64,000 nucleotides of DNA, from contig JAXBDG010000011.1 of the NCBI GenBank assembly GCA_036320915.1, positions 518,501 to 582,500 on the forward strand, read 5' to 3'. Positions 1-12,286 of the stretch are shown here, piece by piece. Every line of letters begins with the position of its first letter. Within the stretch, counting starts at the first letter, position 1. The DNA is from Linnemannia elongata (lineage: Eukaryota; Mortierellomycota; Mortierellomycetes; Mortierellales; Mortierellaceae). The position numbers and the translations under genes were made by a program. The notes below the pieces were generated by a model. The model was given only the letters and a program-made list of their open reading frames with translations, was not told the origin of the DNA and made no database searches.

Positions 1-1543
1 CAGATGTAAAGTTGGCAGGCTGGGAGGGGATAACTCCTTCGGGCGAGGGGGAGTTGCACTTGAGACATGCCATTCTCGAGGAAAAGTTGACAAACTGGCA
101 CATGTTGCAAGTCCAGTCACCGGGTCTTGACGAGCTGGTGTAAGAGGACTTGGAGGTCTATACAAATAATCAAGAGCTGATGATTAGTCATCGTTGGCAG
201 ACGTATGCTTAATGATACGAAAACAAATAAAACAAAGCATAAAACGATGCAGTACCTGGTTGGAAGACGACGACGACTTTCCCTTGTTGGTGGTGTCCAT
301 GACAGCTTTACTGGAAGGAGTGATCTCGATGACACGGGTTCCGAGAGGAGCACCGTTCAACTCGAGAGCAGCCAAAGCATCGGTATGCGACTCGAACACG
401 ATAAATCCGCTTCCAGTGGGCTTGTTGGAGGCAGTGGTCTGAATGACGATCTCCTTAGGCGTCAACTTGTTGGAGGTAAAGAAGGTCTCCACCTCCGACT
501 GGGTGATATCGAAGGACATGGAAGAGATGCGAACAATCTTGGATCCGCTGTCCTTGAACATCTTGAGGACTTGAGCGGGATCAGTTGCCTGGGTAAAGAC
601 ATCGGGATGGGCAAAGGCGACGAGGTACATCATGATGCTAATGATGGTCTTGACATCATCAATACCAGAATGGAGCTGTCCGACCTGAGTGACAGCAAAG
701 GCCTCGCACATCTTTTCCAGCGAGAAGGACTTGAGGACGACCTCGGGGTGGTGAGCGATCCACTTGGTAGCCTCCTCCTTGAGGTCAAAAACAATGGGCT
801 CCTTGAGGTATAGGGGAAGAGTAATGCCCTTCTCCTTGGCTTCTCTGGGCAACTGGATGCGAAGATCCCAAGCACCATGGGTGACAAAGCAGAAGGTCTT
901 GCCCTTGTCCAGAATCTCCGATGTGACAAAGGCGTCCAACGAGTCGATAGCCTGCTGAAGAGTCTTGCCATCTTCGACCATGGCGGGGGTGATCTTGGTG
1001 AGGTTCTCGCAGAAGGGGGTGATGGGGGTCTTGACGGGCTTGACGTAGACCTGCTCCTCCTTGACGTTGGCCAGGGTAGACTTTGCGGCGCAAACCCATG
1101 AAAACTCGATAATCTCGGCAGTTGCCTATATGGAAATATACCCATCGAGCACATGTTAGTTAAATTCGTCGGCGTCCTTTTCTCACTAATATATCTGTTG
1201 AAATAAACAAAAACAAAAACGTTATGAATCAACTTACACTGGTGACAAGGAGTTCAGCGGCAGGCTTACCCTCGTCGCAGGTGGCCTCAAAATCGACGAC
1301 GATGAAGTAGTCGTATTCGCTTGTGGGGATTCTGGGTGCCTTTGAGGCAGCAGGGGTAGGTTTGGCAGGAAGGGAAGATGACGCAGGGGTAGTTGACGTT
1401 GTGGATCCGGTGGCGGGTGCCTTTGCAACGGGTGCTGCTGGAGGTGTGGTGGTGGCTGGTGCTGTTGCTGTGGGTGCGGCTGCGGCTGCGGCTGGGGGAG
1501 CAGGCTGACTGCTTGCAGCGGTGGTAGGGTCGTTGTCAGACAT
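1..1543 (-). CDS. ERI1-type DEDDh 3'-5' exonuclease with RRM and RanBP2 zinc finger (3' end outside window)
   Basis: Exons on the minus strand: 1543-1238, 1125-256, and 157 running off the left edge; both introns (GTAAGT and GTACTG donors, TAG acceptors) keep the frame. The protein opens with an Ala/Pro/Thr-rich stretch, then an ERI1-like exonuclease: VVDFEATC near residue 83 (first Asp and Glu), THGAWD (second Asp) and QLHSGIDD (His and last Asp), so all DEDDh residues are present. Known members of this family trim small RNAs, histone mRNA stem-loops or rRNA 3' ends. An RRM follows at about 296-380 (RNP2-like VRISSM, RNP1-like GSGFIVFE). The third exon gives DWTCNMCQFVNF and ACLKCN, a RanBP2-type zinc finger (W-x-C-x2-C-x10-C-x2-C), a single-stranded RNA binder in other proteins. 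The start is the first Met of a Ser/Thr/Ala-rich N-terminus; an in-frame upstream Met at 1696 would add a 51-residue extension that looks like leader. Substrate is unknown. Confidence 0.85.
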
Positions 1544-1751
1544 CGATGTTGGTGTTGTCGTTGCGAGGAGAGTCGATGAAGAAAAGAGAAAAGAGACTCT
1601 GCTTCGTGCGTGTTGACTGTGGGAGTAAGTGCGTGTGGGGAAGAAGGGGTGGTGTGAGTTGACGAAAGAAAGATGGGAAAAAGGAGAAGAGATCAACGTT
1701 TAAAAAAAAAGGCTACGTCACAATGTGAGCACGTGACGCTATCCAGATCTT

Positions 1752-4700
1752 TTATTTCATTTCGCGGGCTGAACAGCGAACCACATCGTAGAGCGATTTG
1801 ACCTGCAGGTCGCTCTCCAAGATCGGATCTGGCCGCTTTCCTTTGCCATGATAGGTAACGCTCTTGGGATGTTCTGGGAGAAGCCAAAACACATTGTCAT
1901 CAAAATGGCCCCCAATCTCATCTCGTCTCCACTCCAGCCAGATCATCCCAGCAATCGCCTTGGACGAAACGCTCAGATGAATCTCGTATCCATTAGAGTG
2001 GTCTTCGACGCGCTCGATCTTGGTGCATATCTTGGGATCTGTCAAACAGTGTTCGATGGAGAAGGCATCGCGGGCAGGAAATGTCTGAGGGAGCATCTCA
2101 TAGACTTGCCCCACTCCTTCTTGCCCAGTGATGACAACAGCTGCAAAGATCAAGCAGAAGGTTGGGGTCGATGTGCCTCCAAGTAGAGTTGACTCGTCGA
2201 ACTCCGCGATGAATTTGCTGCCATGAGCCTTTACTGAGACGGGAATGTTCGATACCAGCTGCTTATGACCTGAGCGCATATTTACGACCTTGACACGTAA
2301 GTCGCCTATGGTCACCATGGAAATTAGGTATGAGCTTTCGGGCGCAAACTAATGACGAACTCTTCGTTAAAGTTGATCTGCTTACCTGTGACGCTGACAG
2401 ACCTATCATTTGAGATATGAATATGGAAGGACGACTCTCCTGGAGGTTGGAAGCCTGACACAAGCACGTCTGCAAAGGCATGCTTGATAAAATAATGGAG
2501 TGGCTTCCATGTTCCTAGAACAAGCAGAAGACAGACAAAGCAGAGGTAAGAATGCAATTCTCAGTGACCACTCAATATCAGATTTTGATTTTCAAGCAAG
2601 CAGTTGTTACCTCCGTGTTCGATGCTTGACCCTGAGATAAAACGCGCGGAGGGGAAAACGTGTTAGATATCCGCTGAAGAGAAGGCCACTCAACGGGACC
2701 AAATTCGAGTCAATTATCAACCCATGTGAGCCTTACATGTTGGTGCTGGCCATATGTCATTGAGCTGCCAGTATAACGCGCCCATTGTTTGACTTGCAGT
2801 ACCTCGGCCACGGAGATAGTGCTCGGTTTGGCCGACAATGGAGCGTGCCTGGACACACTGGGTCAAATAACAAAACAAATCGAAAAGGGATTCGCGTGTA
2901 GCAAGGTCAACCATGGATTCGGAAGTGTCAGGGTCCGCGTGGAAATAGTTGCGGAGCGACGATGGTAACTGGTATTGAAACTATAAATGAGAAAGTCAAA
3001 ATGCAAATATGAAGTTGGAGTAGGTTGACGTGATTGCGATAGAGCCTCAGGATGTCGAAGAGGATGCTTACGTCGATCTGTTGAAGCATTTCCAGCTGGC
3101 CATTGCCGTGATGGTTACGATGGACCGACAACTTCGAGAGAGGGTGCCAATTCTTGCTGGACGACACTTTTTTCCATGCTTTGAAAGAGGGCATCGACTG
3201 CGCGCCATACTCAGAGACGAATCGAGCCTTGGGGTAGTATTCGACATGGAGGCCATTGTGCTTGTAGTCGTAGAAGTGGACGTCGCCATATAGTCCTCGC
3301 TCATTCTCCTGAAGCACGTAGCGCTCTGTATATGGATGCTCGGATATCAGTCCAGCAGACGGAGAACTGAAGAGTCAAGTTGGTATCAGCGGTTGTGTTA
3401 ATTGACCAGAGCGGATTTTCATTATAGAGCAAAAGTTAAGACTTACGTAGATATGAATGATCTGGAAGTGTCCACCGTCTGCAGCGTGGCCATGATGGTC
3501 TCCATGTATAGTCTATGGTAATCGATCTGTATATGTCGTTAGACAACCACCTGCCACATTGTTTGTTGCCAACGAAACAAAGTTAAGGTGTATTGGCACC
3601 TACTGTGAAAATGTACGGATTATCCACGGTCGCCTTGTCCCACCTAGAAGAACGAAAGAAATATAAATAGAGGGGTTAGTTCTCGAACTGACTCAGGTCG
3701 CATCGTGTCCAAGCGTTCAACAATGCGCGTGTTTCATGTACCCTTTCACCATGAACTCTTGGTTTTCGTTATTTCCAGACCATAGGATAATGGATGGATG
3801 ACACATCAATCTGTTGACTTGATCCTTGACTTCCTGTTGGACATTCTCCAGGAATAGGCGATCCGTAGGATACAATGCACAAGCAAACCTAAAAAAAATG
3901 ATCATTGGGACATAAGCACTCTACAAACACTATCTTTCTTATGCAAGAGTCCATTTCACAAGTAGAGAGATTGCGAGTCCTTACATGAACTCCTGCCAGA
4001 CCATAATTCCCAGTTCGTCGCACAGTTGATAGAAATCTTGATACGAGATACAGATAAAACAAGGAGAGCATACGTTACAGACAATCAGGGACAGCTAGAT
4101 AACATGACCAAGACCAAGTTGATAGCCAACTCACCATCTGTTTCATATCGACCGCCACCCCAGATACGAATCATATTCATGTTGGCATCCACGCAGCTCT
4201 GGAGTAACGACCTAATAAAAGCACTCATCACGTAAATAATTAGTAGAGTGAGCCAACTCCAAGAGGTACCATAAGAGCGCAATCAAGGTGACGATAAAAC
4301 AAGTAGTATCAAACGATCTGCAAAAACGAACGTTTTCTTTTCTATGGTCATCAAGCGATCAAAGACATGTCCAGGGATCCAGTTGGCGCCCTTGGCAAAC
4401 AAGTCGACATCATTCACTCGGAAATGAAAAGAGTCTCCAGGCTGTCCACTGGCGAGCGGTTTCTGAACAAGGTCGCATGTCCTGAATCCACATTGGAAAG
4501 AGTGCGATGATACCGTCGATCCCTTCTCGTTCACCAGCGATGCTTCCCCGTTGTACAAGTTCTGCTCTCCGTAGCCTCGAGGCCACCATAGCTTCACCAG
4601 GGACTTGTCCACTGTGAAAGTGTGCTGTAAGATGTTGTCTCCTGCTGTGGTCCTGACTGCGTGTTCGATGCTAGGAAGTCTGCCGTCGAAGTGAATTTTT

Positions 4701-6035
4701 AGTTGCAGGTGTTGATCACGAGTAGAAATGACACAGACGCGTATCTATCACAGAAATACGAGAAACAATTACCGTGTCAGAAAAGCGAGGACATAAAAAC
4801 GGGGTTGTCAAAGATTAAGTCTAATTGAGACCTACCTGAACTTCCCAGGTGTCCAAAGTAGTGTTGCAAGAAGTCAACAAGGTCCATGACTTGGCCAGCA
4901 ATCCCTGGTTGTCCAACTTGATGGAGATGGGTCGCCAGATACCTGCAAGTCATACGGTAGAGAGAACGTCAGAGAGGGCACCTTATGAGCATTGAGCGCT
5001 TACCATCATCAATACTGGGTCTGTTGACTTACCGCAAGGAGCAAAGGCTGGACCCCAGTCCCAAGAGAAGGAGCACTATCACAGCCAGTTGAATAAAAAA
5101 TGTGAGATGCATGTGGGAGCTACATCGCGTTGCATTTTCCATTGGTATACAAAGGCAAGTACCTGTTCTTTACGGACAAAGTTGCGGTTTGGGAACCCAT
5201 GCTGAGCGGCACTCATGTTGAACATGTCAGGGACCTAGAACAAAAACAATGCATCAGGGTCAACTCGCACAAGCGGAATTATTCTCATGGTCAGCGAAAC
5301 ATTCCTTTTTGTTGCTCAGGACATACATAGTAGGGATAGGCGTCAGCTCTGTCCTTGGAGATACGAACAGCATTATCGAAGGTAATTCGAAGGATGTTGG
5401 ACTTTTTGACAAGAACTTTGGTGATGTCGAGCTGATAGTGTCGAAACTGGTTATCGGTCGACCCAACAACTGTCCCGTTTAGAGTTATACTTGCAAGAGT
5501 GTCCAGACCCTCACAGTCCAAGAAGGCATGGGTGAACTCTTGGTCCAGGTCGAATGTCTTTTCGAGTGTCCAGGCATTGTCGATGACCTTTCGCATAGAT
5601 TCCCTAGTGAGCGAGAGAAGTAACAGGATAAGCAACCAAGCAATTGGTGCCATTGTTTTCCACATAGTTCTTCTTTCTGGCATTGTCGGCAACCTTGATT
5701 GTATTTAACGTTTAAAGAAGATGCCAGTGCATTCTTACTTGACATAGTTGGTTCCATAGTAAGGGTCATCTTCGATAATGTTGGCCTGAATAAGGTCCAA
5801 GTGCACTTGACCTAATAAAAACAAGATGCCATAGTTCATTCAAATGGATTCATTCATTCGTTCACGACGATGTGCAAGTTGACTTGCATTCGGCTCATGT
5901 TTGTTCGACGCACGAGTTCGTACCAGGCACGGTGGCAGACACTTGAATAGTTTTGTCTTGGTTGGAGAGTTTCCACTGGCCATCCAGGTCGAGGGAGTGT
6001 ATTTCTTTTGCTGTTGTTCTTTGTTGGGTGAGCAT
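1752..6035 (-). CDS. Beta-mannosidase, glycoside hydrolase family 2
   Basis: Seventeen exons, minus strand: 6035-5924, 5811-5739, 5603-5327, 5234-5163, 5075-5033, 4942-4836, 4744-4332, 4211-4135, 4036-3985, 3888-3742, 3643-3604, 3526-3447, 3366-3072, 2980-2737, 2631-2611, 2514-2386, 2305-1752. All phases agree and give 911 residues, close to animal and fungal beta-mannosidases. The enzyme removes terminal beta-1,4-mannose from manno-oligosaccharides and N-glycan fragments. Visible hallmarks are LDLDGQW at the N-terminus, [42 protein letters not shown], the acid/base Glu450 in WSGNNENQ and the nucleophile Glu550 in [11 protein letters not shown], spaced as in the human enzyme. No signal peptide is seen after the chosen Met, so an intracellular (cytosolic or vacuolar) enzyme is likely; an in-frame upstream Met at 6197 would add a basic, non-signal extension. 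It is transcribed away from the secreted protease gene. Confidence 0.93.
2611..2631 (-). other. 21-nt microexon of the beta-mannosidase gene
   Basis: Exon 15 of the mannosidase is only 21 nt, flanked by a CTCAG acceptor and a GTAACA donor. It encodes the residues completing the conserved PTWSSIEHGG segment after NDIWPAP; leaving it out keeps the frame but deletes seven residues including the conserved Trp. Confidence 0.85.
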
Positions 6036-6948
6036 GGAGGGTACGTTGTTGGCGTATGAGTGAGTGGGTGTGTGGGTGTGTGTGAGAGTAGTGAGTGAGT
6101 GAGCGAGAGAGGGAGAACGAAGCAAAGGGTGTGAATGTTTGTTTCCGTTCCTATGCCTTTTTCTTACGAAGGCGTTTGTTTCCCTACCCCTGTTCAATGG
6201 TCATTTGCACAGGATAGGGTATCCTTCGTTCACACGCACTGTCCTCTCCGCCTTCTTTCGTCCATGCGCATTTCAGAGTGATAGCAGCATGCTCAACGAA
6301 GGACCAACGACAACGTGTGAGTGAGATATCTCTGTCAAGTTAGTCGCGTTGGGCGGATCAGATAATTCGCGTGCAGTCGGATCCAGAAGAGACAGCGATG
6401 GTGATGGTGACGATGATGATCAACTCAACGTGTCTGACTGTACCCAACGCAAGGATCCCTCATCCCTTCTTCTATGTCTCTCCCCCCTTGTCAACTTGTC
6501 AAGCACGCGACTCGTCTCTCCTTTGCCCAGGCACCATTTAACAACCACTGCCCTTTCCTCCTCACCCTCCTTACCTCTCGCGAAACTAACAATGCGCGTT
6601 ATGCATTGCGTTCCAGCCTGTGCTGAGGTTCAGAATGGTTCGTGGGATTCTATTTCCTCCCCCTCTGATCCATACATGGTCCATAACCCATTGTTCCATT
6701 GGCCATTGCTGCCAATGGTCACTGACGAGGGGAGTGGGCGAGGTGGATCTGGAGTGGGTTGATCATACATACAAAACACACATGCACATACCTGATGCAT
6801 TGATCCAGAAAGTATTATATTTTTCCGATTTTTCTTTGTCGTCTTCTTACTTCATAAAACCATCGAGGGCCCTCTTTCCATCCTCACCCTCCTTTTTCTC
6901 TATCACTTTTCTTCCACCATATACCCCTCCCGCTCGCAGTTTCCACAG
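6036..6948. promoter_or_regulatory. Divergent intergenic region between mannosidase and protease
   Basis: No gene is seen in these 913 bases. The right half becomes strongly C/T-rich toward the protease start (about 6460-6945), as in the leaders of most other genes in this window. The left part next to the mannosidase has GT/GA-rich repeats (gtgtgtgggtgtg-like). A pair of inverted CCAAT-type motifs lies inside. Confidence 0.6.
6696..6718. promoter_or_regulatory. Inverted pair of CCAAT-type boxes
   Basis: CCATTGG and CCAATGG form a perfect 7-bp inverted repeat with a 9-bp spacer, about 230 bases before the protease start. CCAAT is the core bound by the fungal HAP/NF-Y complex. That it is used here is inference. 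Confidence 0.4.
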
Positions 6949-9900
6949 ATGCGAACTACTACCAAATACACCCTCCTTGTCCTCTCCCTTTCAACTGCCC
7001 TCATTACAGCTGCACCCATCGAATCCCTCCCTGACGCCAATGAATTCATAGAAGCACAGCAACGCCAACAACAACAGCAAACCCCTTTTGCTTTTCTAGA
7101 GCAAGAAGGTACCACATTCGAAGCTCTCGCAACCCCGCCTCCCTCCAGCTTCTTGATCGAGTTCAACCTCCCCCCAGCAGGAGTCAATCGTCATGAGAGG
7201 ATGCGTATGGAGGAGACCGGCGAGTTCCAGGGCTTTAACGCCAACCGCCATGCTAACGTTGCGATGCAACACCAGAGTTTCCAGGACTTTATGGTCGACC
7301 AGCTAAAAATCGACTTTGCGGTCCGACACGAGTTCTTTGATCTTATGAATGGCATTAGTATCGACCTCCAGGGTGTGCCTCCTCATAAGCTGCCTCAGAT
7401 TCTTGAACAGATCCGAGATATCCCTGAAGTTGTCAAAGTGTCGCCTCTTGTAAGCTCTTATACTTCGTTCACCAGAGAAAATAGTCGCAATGGAAACGAG
7501 TAGTAGCTCATACACATCGGAAATCACTATATATCTTCGCCAATAGATCCCAATGAACCAGCCAAAGAGCATTGTTCACGACGTAGGAATCTTTGACGCC
7601 CAAGCTGAAGCTCCACAGCTAAGCACAGCTCACGAGCGGACAGGAGTTTTGAGCGCACGAAAAGAGCGAAACCTCACTGGAAAAGGCATCAAGGTTGGAG
7701 TCATCGGTAATGTTTTCGCTTCTCTGTCCATCTTTCTTCGTACATCATTCAAAGTAGACCCTGTGTTTATTAACCCTTGTCATGTCATTTTTCTCCGTAC
7801 TCAATGAAAATAGACACGGGAGTCGACTATACACATGAAGCGTTTGGTTCATGCTACGGAGGTCCGGGATGCAAAATTCAATACGGGTTCGACTTTGTTG
7901 AGCCCAACCGCCCAATGTTCCAAGGTGGATTTGACTGTGTCGGCGTAAGTAGTTTTTCATTCCTCCGTTTTGCTATCACTCTTTCCTATGATATAGCTAA
8001 CTTGTAGTTACGTTTTAATCTTGGATATGGTAGCACGGAACGCATGTAGCGGGTATCATTGCAGGAAACAGTACCAAGAACCATTTCATGGGTGTAGCCC
8101 CCGATGGTAAGGCCAGTTTCCCTCTTTAACCGATGAAATTGCGTCCAATTCAAAGCAACAAACATAATCGTCTCACCTTTACTCATTATCATCACCGAAA
8201 AAAACTAGTGACTCTGGGTGTGTACAGGGTGTTCCCTTGCAAAGGAAGCTCCAAGGACGACGTGATCATTGCAGCCCTAGAAAAGGCCTACTCGGACGGG
8301 ATGGACGTCGTCAACCTTTCGCTAGGAGGTGGGTCCTCCTGGGCTGACACATCCCTCTCTAAGGTCGCTGGAAGTCTGGCCAACCTTGGTGTCGTTGTTG
8401 TCGCAGCGATCGGAAACGATGGAGAGTTGGGTATTGATGAGGTCTCGTCGCCTTCGATCAATCGCGATGCTATTTCTGTGGCAAGTTTCGAAGGCTCCGG
8501 GTATCTCTCGAATTACTTCCAGGTCAAGGGTGCGTCTGAGGCCCGCATAGGTACGGAGATGTGGTTTTACTTTTCAGTGAGCAGTTTAGTTTCAGTGATA
8601 GTTTAGTTGAAGGAGCGGGAGACTCACCATGGGTGATTTGACACTTCTAGACTTTAGCGACAGCTTGCCCAAGGACCTGGCGGATGTGCCTCTTCCGCTT
8701 ATGCTTCCAACTGAAGATATCGAGGGTTGCAAGCCGTACAAGACCTCTCTAGATGGAGCTATTGCCTTCATTCGACGTGGAACTTGCTCCTTTGTCCAGA
8801 AGGTTCGTCACCTTGCTATAACCGCAAAGAACTCAATTGACTACATGGACAGGAGGAAAAAAAGATGGGCTCTAACCAAAATCCTGCTTCGACTCCACGT
8901 TTCAACCGCCACAGATCAAGCTGGCCCAGGATGCTGGCGCGCTCGGATGCATCTTTTACAACAATGTCGAGGGTGGACTCCGCCCAAAGGTTGACGACCC
9001 CTCTGTGCGCATCTTCGGCCACGGTATCTCTCAATCACAGGGCCAGCTCATCTTGGAGCAGTTCGGTTCTGGAATGACATCTAAGGTCGAGGTGATATAC
9101 AAGGCCGAGAAAGGTGTCTTCAGGAATGAAATGGCAGATCAGATCTCCATCTTTTCGAGCTGGGGTCTCGGTCCCGAGTTGGAGCTCAAACCTGATATAG
9201 GCGCACCTGGTGGTTATATCTACAGCACCATTCCCGTAAGTCTCCATGGCGGTAGTTCGTATGTTACACTTCCGATACATCTAAGAACGTACATAATCGT
9301 AACAAGTTTGTTATTTCTTGTGATAGGTCTTGAAGGGCTCATATTCTACCATGTCCGGCACATCTATGGCGACTCCCTTTGTTGCAGGTACGGCGGCATT
9401 AATGCTCCAAGCTGATCCTACAATCGACAGACACGAGGTTTTGGGACGTTTGCAGATCTATGCAAAGCCAGGATTGTACAAGGACACCCAGATAGCAGAC
9501 TCTGTTGCGCGACAAGGAGCAGGCATGGTCAACGTTTGGGACGCGATCCGGGGTCAAGCCCTTGTGGAACCTACGCGCCTTGCTCTCAACGATACCGACA
9601 ACACCCTCTCCTCCTATACCCTCACCGTCACCAACCGATACGAGACTGCAGAGACGTTTGCCATTTCTCACATCCCAGCACAATCGGTCTTGGGCTTTAC
9701 TTCTACCGGTCTACCTTCGGACAAGGTCTTTTACAACGAATCGGCTGCAACATTGGTGGTCGACAAGGAGGGCGAGATCCGCTTGGAGCCCGGCGAGACT
9801 GGCACGTTCACCTTCCACTTTGACCCACCAAGCGATCTCAACATCCAGAGCCATTGGATCTTCAGCGGGTATGTAAAGATCGCACCCTCTGACACCAGTC

Positions 9901-10391
9901 GTCCAGCGATGCAGGTCCCCTACGCGGGCATGCGTGGCTCATACAGTACCGTCGACATTCTCAACCTCCAAGAGAACTACCCGATCATTGTCGGCCCAAC
10001 CCCTGAGGGACGACTGATGCCGATCACGTTTGGGGAAGAGCAGCCCCGGAGTTATACGATGGTGGGGCGTAACATTGTGACGATGCTCCTTAAGATCTCG
10101 AACCCTATGCGGAACCTTCAGATCTATGTGATGGATGCGACGACGCACAAGGTGATTGGGATGCTGCCCGTGGATGGCGAGTACATTGGACGAACGGATA
10201 ATGTGAAATCCAAGTTCTTTGTTGTCCCCTTTGCGGGTCGGATGGTTGATGTTGATGGGGATTTGGTGCAGTTGGAGAATGGTGATTATTCGCTAGTTGT
10301 GGTTGCACCGAAGCCGTTCTCTGGGAGTGTTGGGCTGAGTGGAGGTCCTCATGAGAGCTGGATGTCGCCCATTATCCGTATCAAGCATTAG
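6949..10391 (+). CDS. Secreted subtilisin-like serine protease (S8) with I9 propeptide and PA domain
   Basis: Eight exons: 6949-7449, 7547-7706, 7814-7944, 8034-8106, 8209-8550, 8651-8802, 8915-9235, 9327-10391; 914 residues. It begins with a signal peptide (MRTTTKYTLLVLSLSTALITAAP), then a Gln run and an I9-type inhibitor propeptide ending near KVSPL. The catalytic triad is Asp221 (IDTGVDY), His265 (GHGTHVAG) and Ser573 (SGTSMATPF), with oxyanion Asn358 (AAIGNDG). A protease-associated (PA) domain is inserted between the His/Asn and Ser blocks (about 390-500, around SLDGAIAFIRRGTCSFV). A beta-rich Fn3-like/DUF1034-like region of about 330 residues follows the Ser block. No C-terminal membrane anchor is seen. 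This is the Vpr-like layout of extracellular fungal subtilases used to digest external protein. Exon 6 was started at 8651 because acceptors further left bring stops or the wrong phase. Confidence 0.93.
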
Positions 10392-10778
10392 ATAGATACT
10401 CATTATTATTACCATGATTGTTGAATACAAATCAAAGATGAGTAAGTGAGGTGATCATCCACCAGTTTTATTTCTGATGATGGTCCATGACTGATTGATT
10501 ACTTTCCTGCGCACAGGCCACACGGCGTGGAAGTGACCGGCACTCCAATGGATGGGTTTCGGGCAATCACTTGCTTTGGATTTCCTTGTGTCCCTTTTAT
10601 TTCACAATTTCATAGCCCCCCTTCAGTTCACTCCTCTCCTTCCCCTCTACTTTATATCCAGTCTCTTCACGTTCACATTGGCACACATCCACATCATCCC
10701 ACAACTACGCCAAAGTCACTCAACACCTTCTTCATCTCCTCGCCTCTTCTCGCACTCATCCACATCACTCCCGCCAAA
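10392..10778. other. Intergenic region, protease to unknown gene
   Basis: No coding potential is seen. It holds the presumed 3' end of the protease gene and, from about 10610, a C/T-rich leader running up to the next start codon. Confidence 0.5.
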
Positions 10779-12286
10779 ATGGCCAAGCTCCTCGGGACAC
10801 CTCCCTTGATCAACATCACCCCCCTCAAGGAAATCCTCGAGGGTAAACATCACACACTTGTCCGAAAACACCGCCCTTCATCTACTCTCCTCTCCTCTCC
10901 TCTCCTACAACAACCCAATTCAATGCATTCATACGCAATTGTGCGATGCGAAAAACTGACATCCTCTCTCCTTTTACTCTTGAACAAATAGTGCCGATTC
11001 ACATCAACAATCCAATTCATCCCAACTCTGCCAACAAGCATAAACGCCTGGGTCTCAAGATACTCAACGAATTGAGTCGGATCGAGATGTTTGTTACCAG
11101 GATAGAGACCGTTGGAAAGGTACGAATAACACGTTGCACCACCCTGTATTTAGTGCCCAAAACCAATTGCCAAACGAATATGTCACGCATGCACAGCAGG
11201 ACAAGACAGGACACTGACCTCCCCTTCATTACTTCTATTACTATCACAGCAAGAGGAGATCCTCGCTGAGTTGGGGAAGACCGTGTCACATCTAGAACAA
11301 ACGTTGTATACATTTGAGCTTGAGAACGGCAAGGCGGATAGACTCGAGAACACTACAGGACGGACTCTGCTCCGGGTAAGTAGCATGTTGACTTATGATG
11401 GATGGACGTGGAATATGATGGACCAGTTTTGCACCTACATCTACACCGCAACTCATGCGGCCTTGTTTTACTTTTTATCTCAACTTACTTAGCGATACAT
11501 GGACAGGACAGGACTGGCGGCAATGTTTCCCAAGGCCTCGGAGCATTTGGGTGTAGATCCTGTCATGACATCTGGCAGTTTCATGGAAGGTATAGAGAAG
11601 TTTTAATTATTTCGGCTGCAGGAGAACGATTACTGTTTGGCAGCAATCCAACTGGAAGAGGTCGTTGTTAACCTCCTCTTGCACTGTGTGATGCCCTCTT
11701 GTTTAAACAATAGCCCATCTTCGTCAAATGTCGACTATCAACCAGCTGGTGTCAATTGCTATCCAGCTCCAAAACGATCTCCGCCTCACCAACCACAAGT
11801 TCATTGCCCATCAAATAGCATTACTCTATGTAAGTGAATGAACTACTTTTTTTGATTTATGATCAGAGGAGTGGAATATGCCCTACTAATTAATCTTGTT
11901 TTCTATATGTCATAGCAATGCATCAATCAAGCGGGGACAAGGTACATCGGATTTAAGGCACGTGTGGAGGAGCACTTTGGGACCGTTAAGGATCTGTGCA
12001 ATGCGTCGGACGAACCACTTTTGACGCCTGAACTCCAGACTTGGTAGGCACACTTGTTGCCAACAATTTTTTTTGTTGTATCGTATAGATTGGTATCTAT
12101 TTCTTACTCCTACTTTTGTTGTATGGGTGTAAACATAGGTTGAATGAGTTGACGGTTGATATTGTGGCGGAGGCGCTTTTCAGTGGCAGACCGATGGCCC
12201 AGCAGACGCCGAGTGCAGGACCGCTGTCGGACTACATAAACCGTGTTTCGAACAACGATGGGAGCGAGGATCAGCAGCAGCAATAG
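10779..12286 (+). CDS. Protein of unknown family, helical, 268 residues
   Basis: Seven exons: 10779-10842, 10992-11119, 11250-11375, 11493-11589, 11714-11829, 11916-12043, 12139-12286. Every junction has canonical GT/AG ends and phases agree, which supports a real gene although I do not recognise the family. The product has no signal peptide or membrane segment. It starts with a short hydrophobic stretch (LLGTPPLINITPLKEIL), then a charged helical region with heptad character (residues about 40-105, KILNELSRIEMFV and ILAELGKTVSHLEQTL), a second helical part (INQLVSIAIQLQNDLRL, HQIALLYQCINQAG) and a polar C-terminus ending in four Gln. This suggests an intracellular adaptor or complex subunit, but that is only inference. 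The start is the first Met after a C/T-rich leader with a CCAAA context. Confidence 0.75.
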
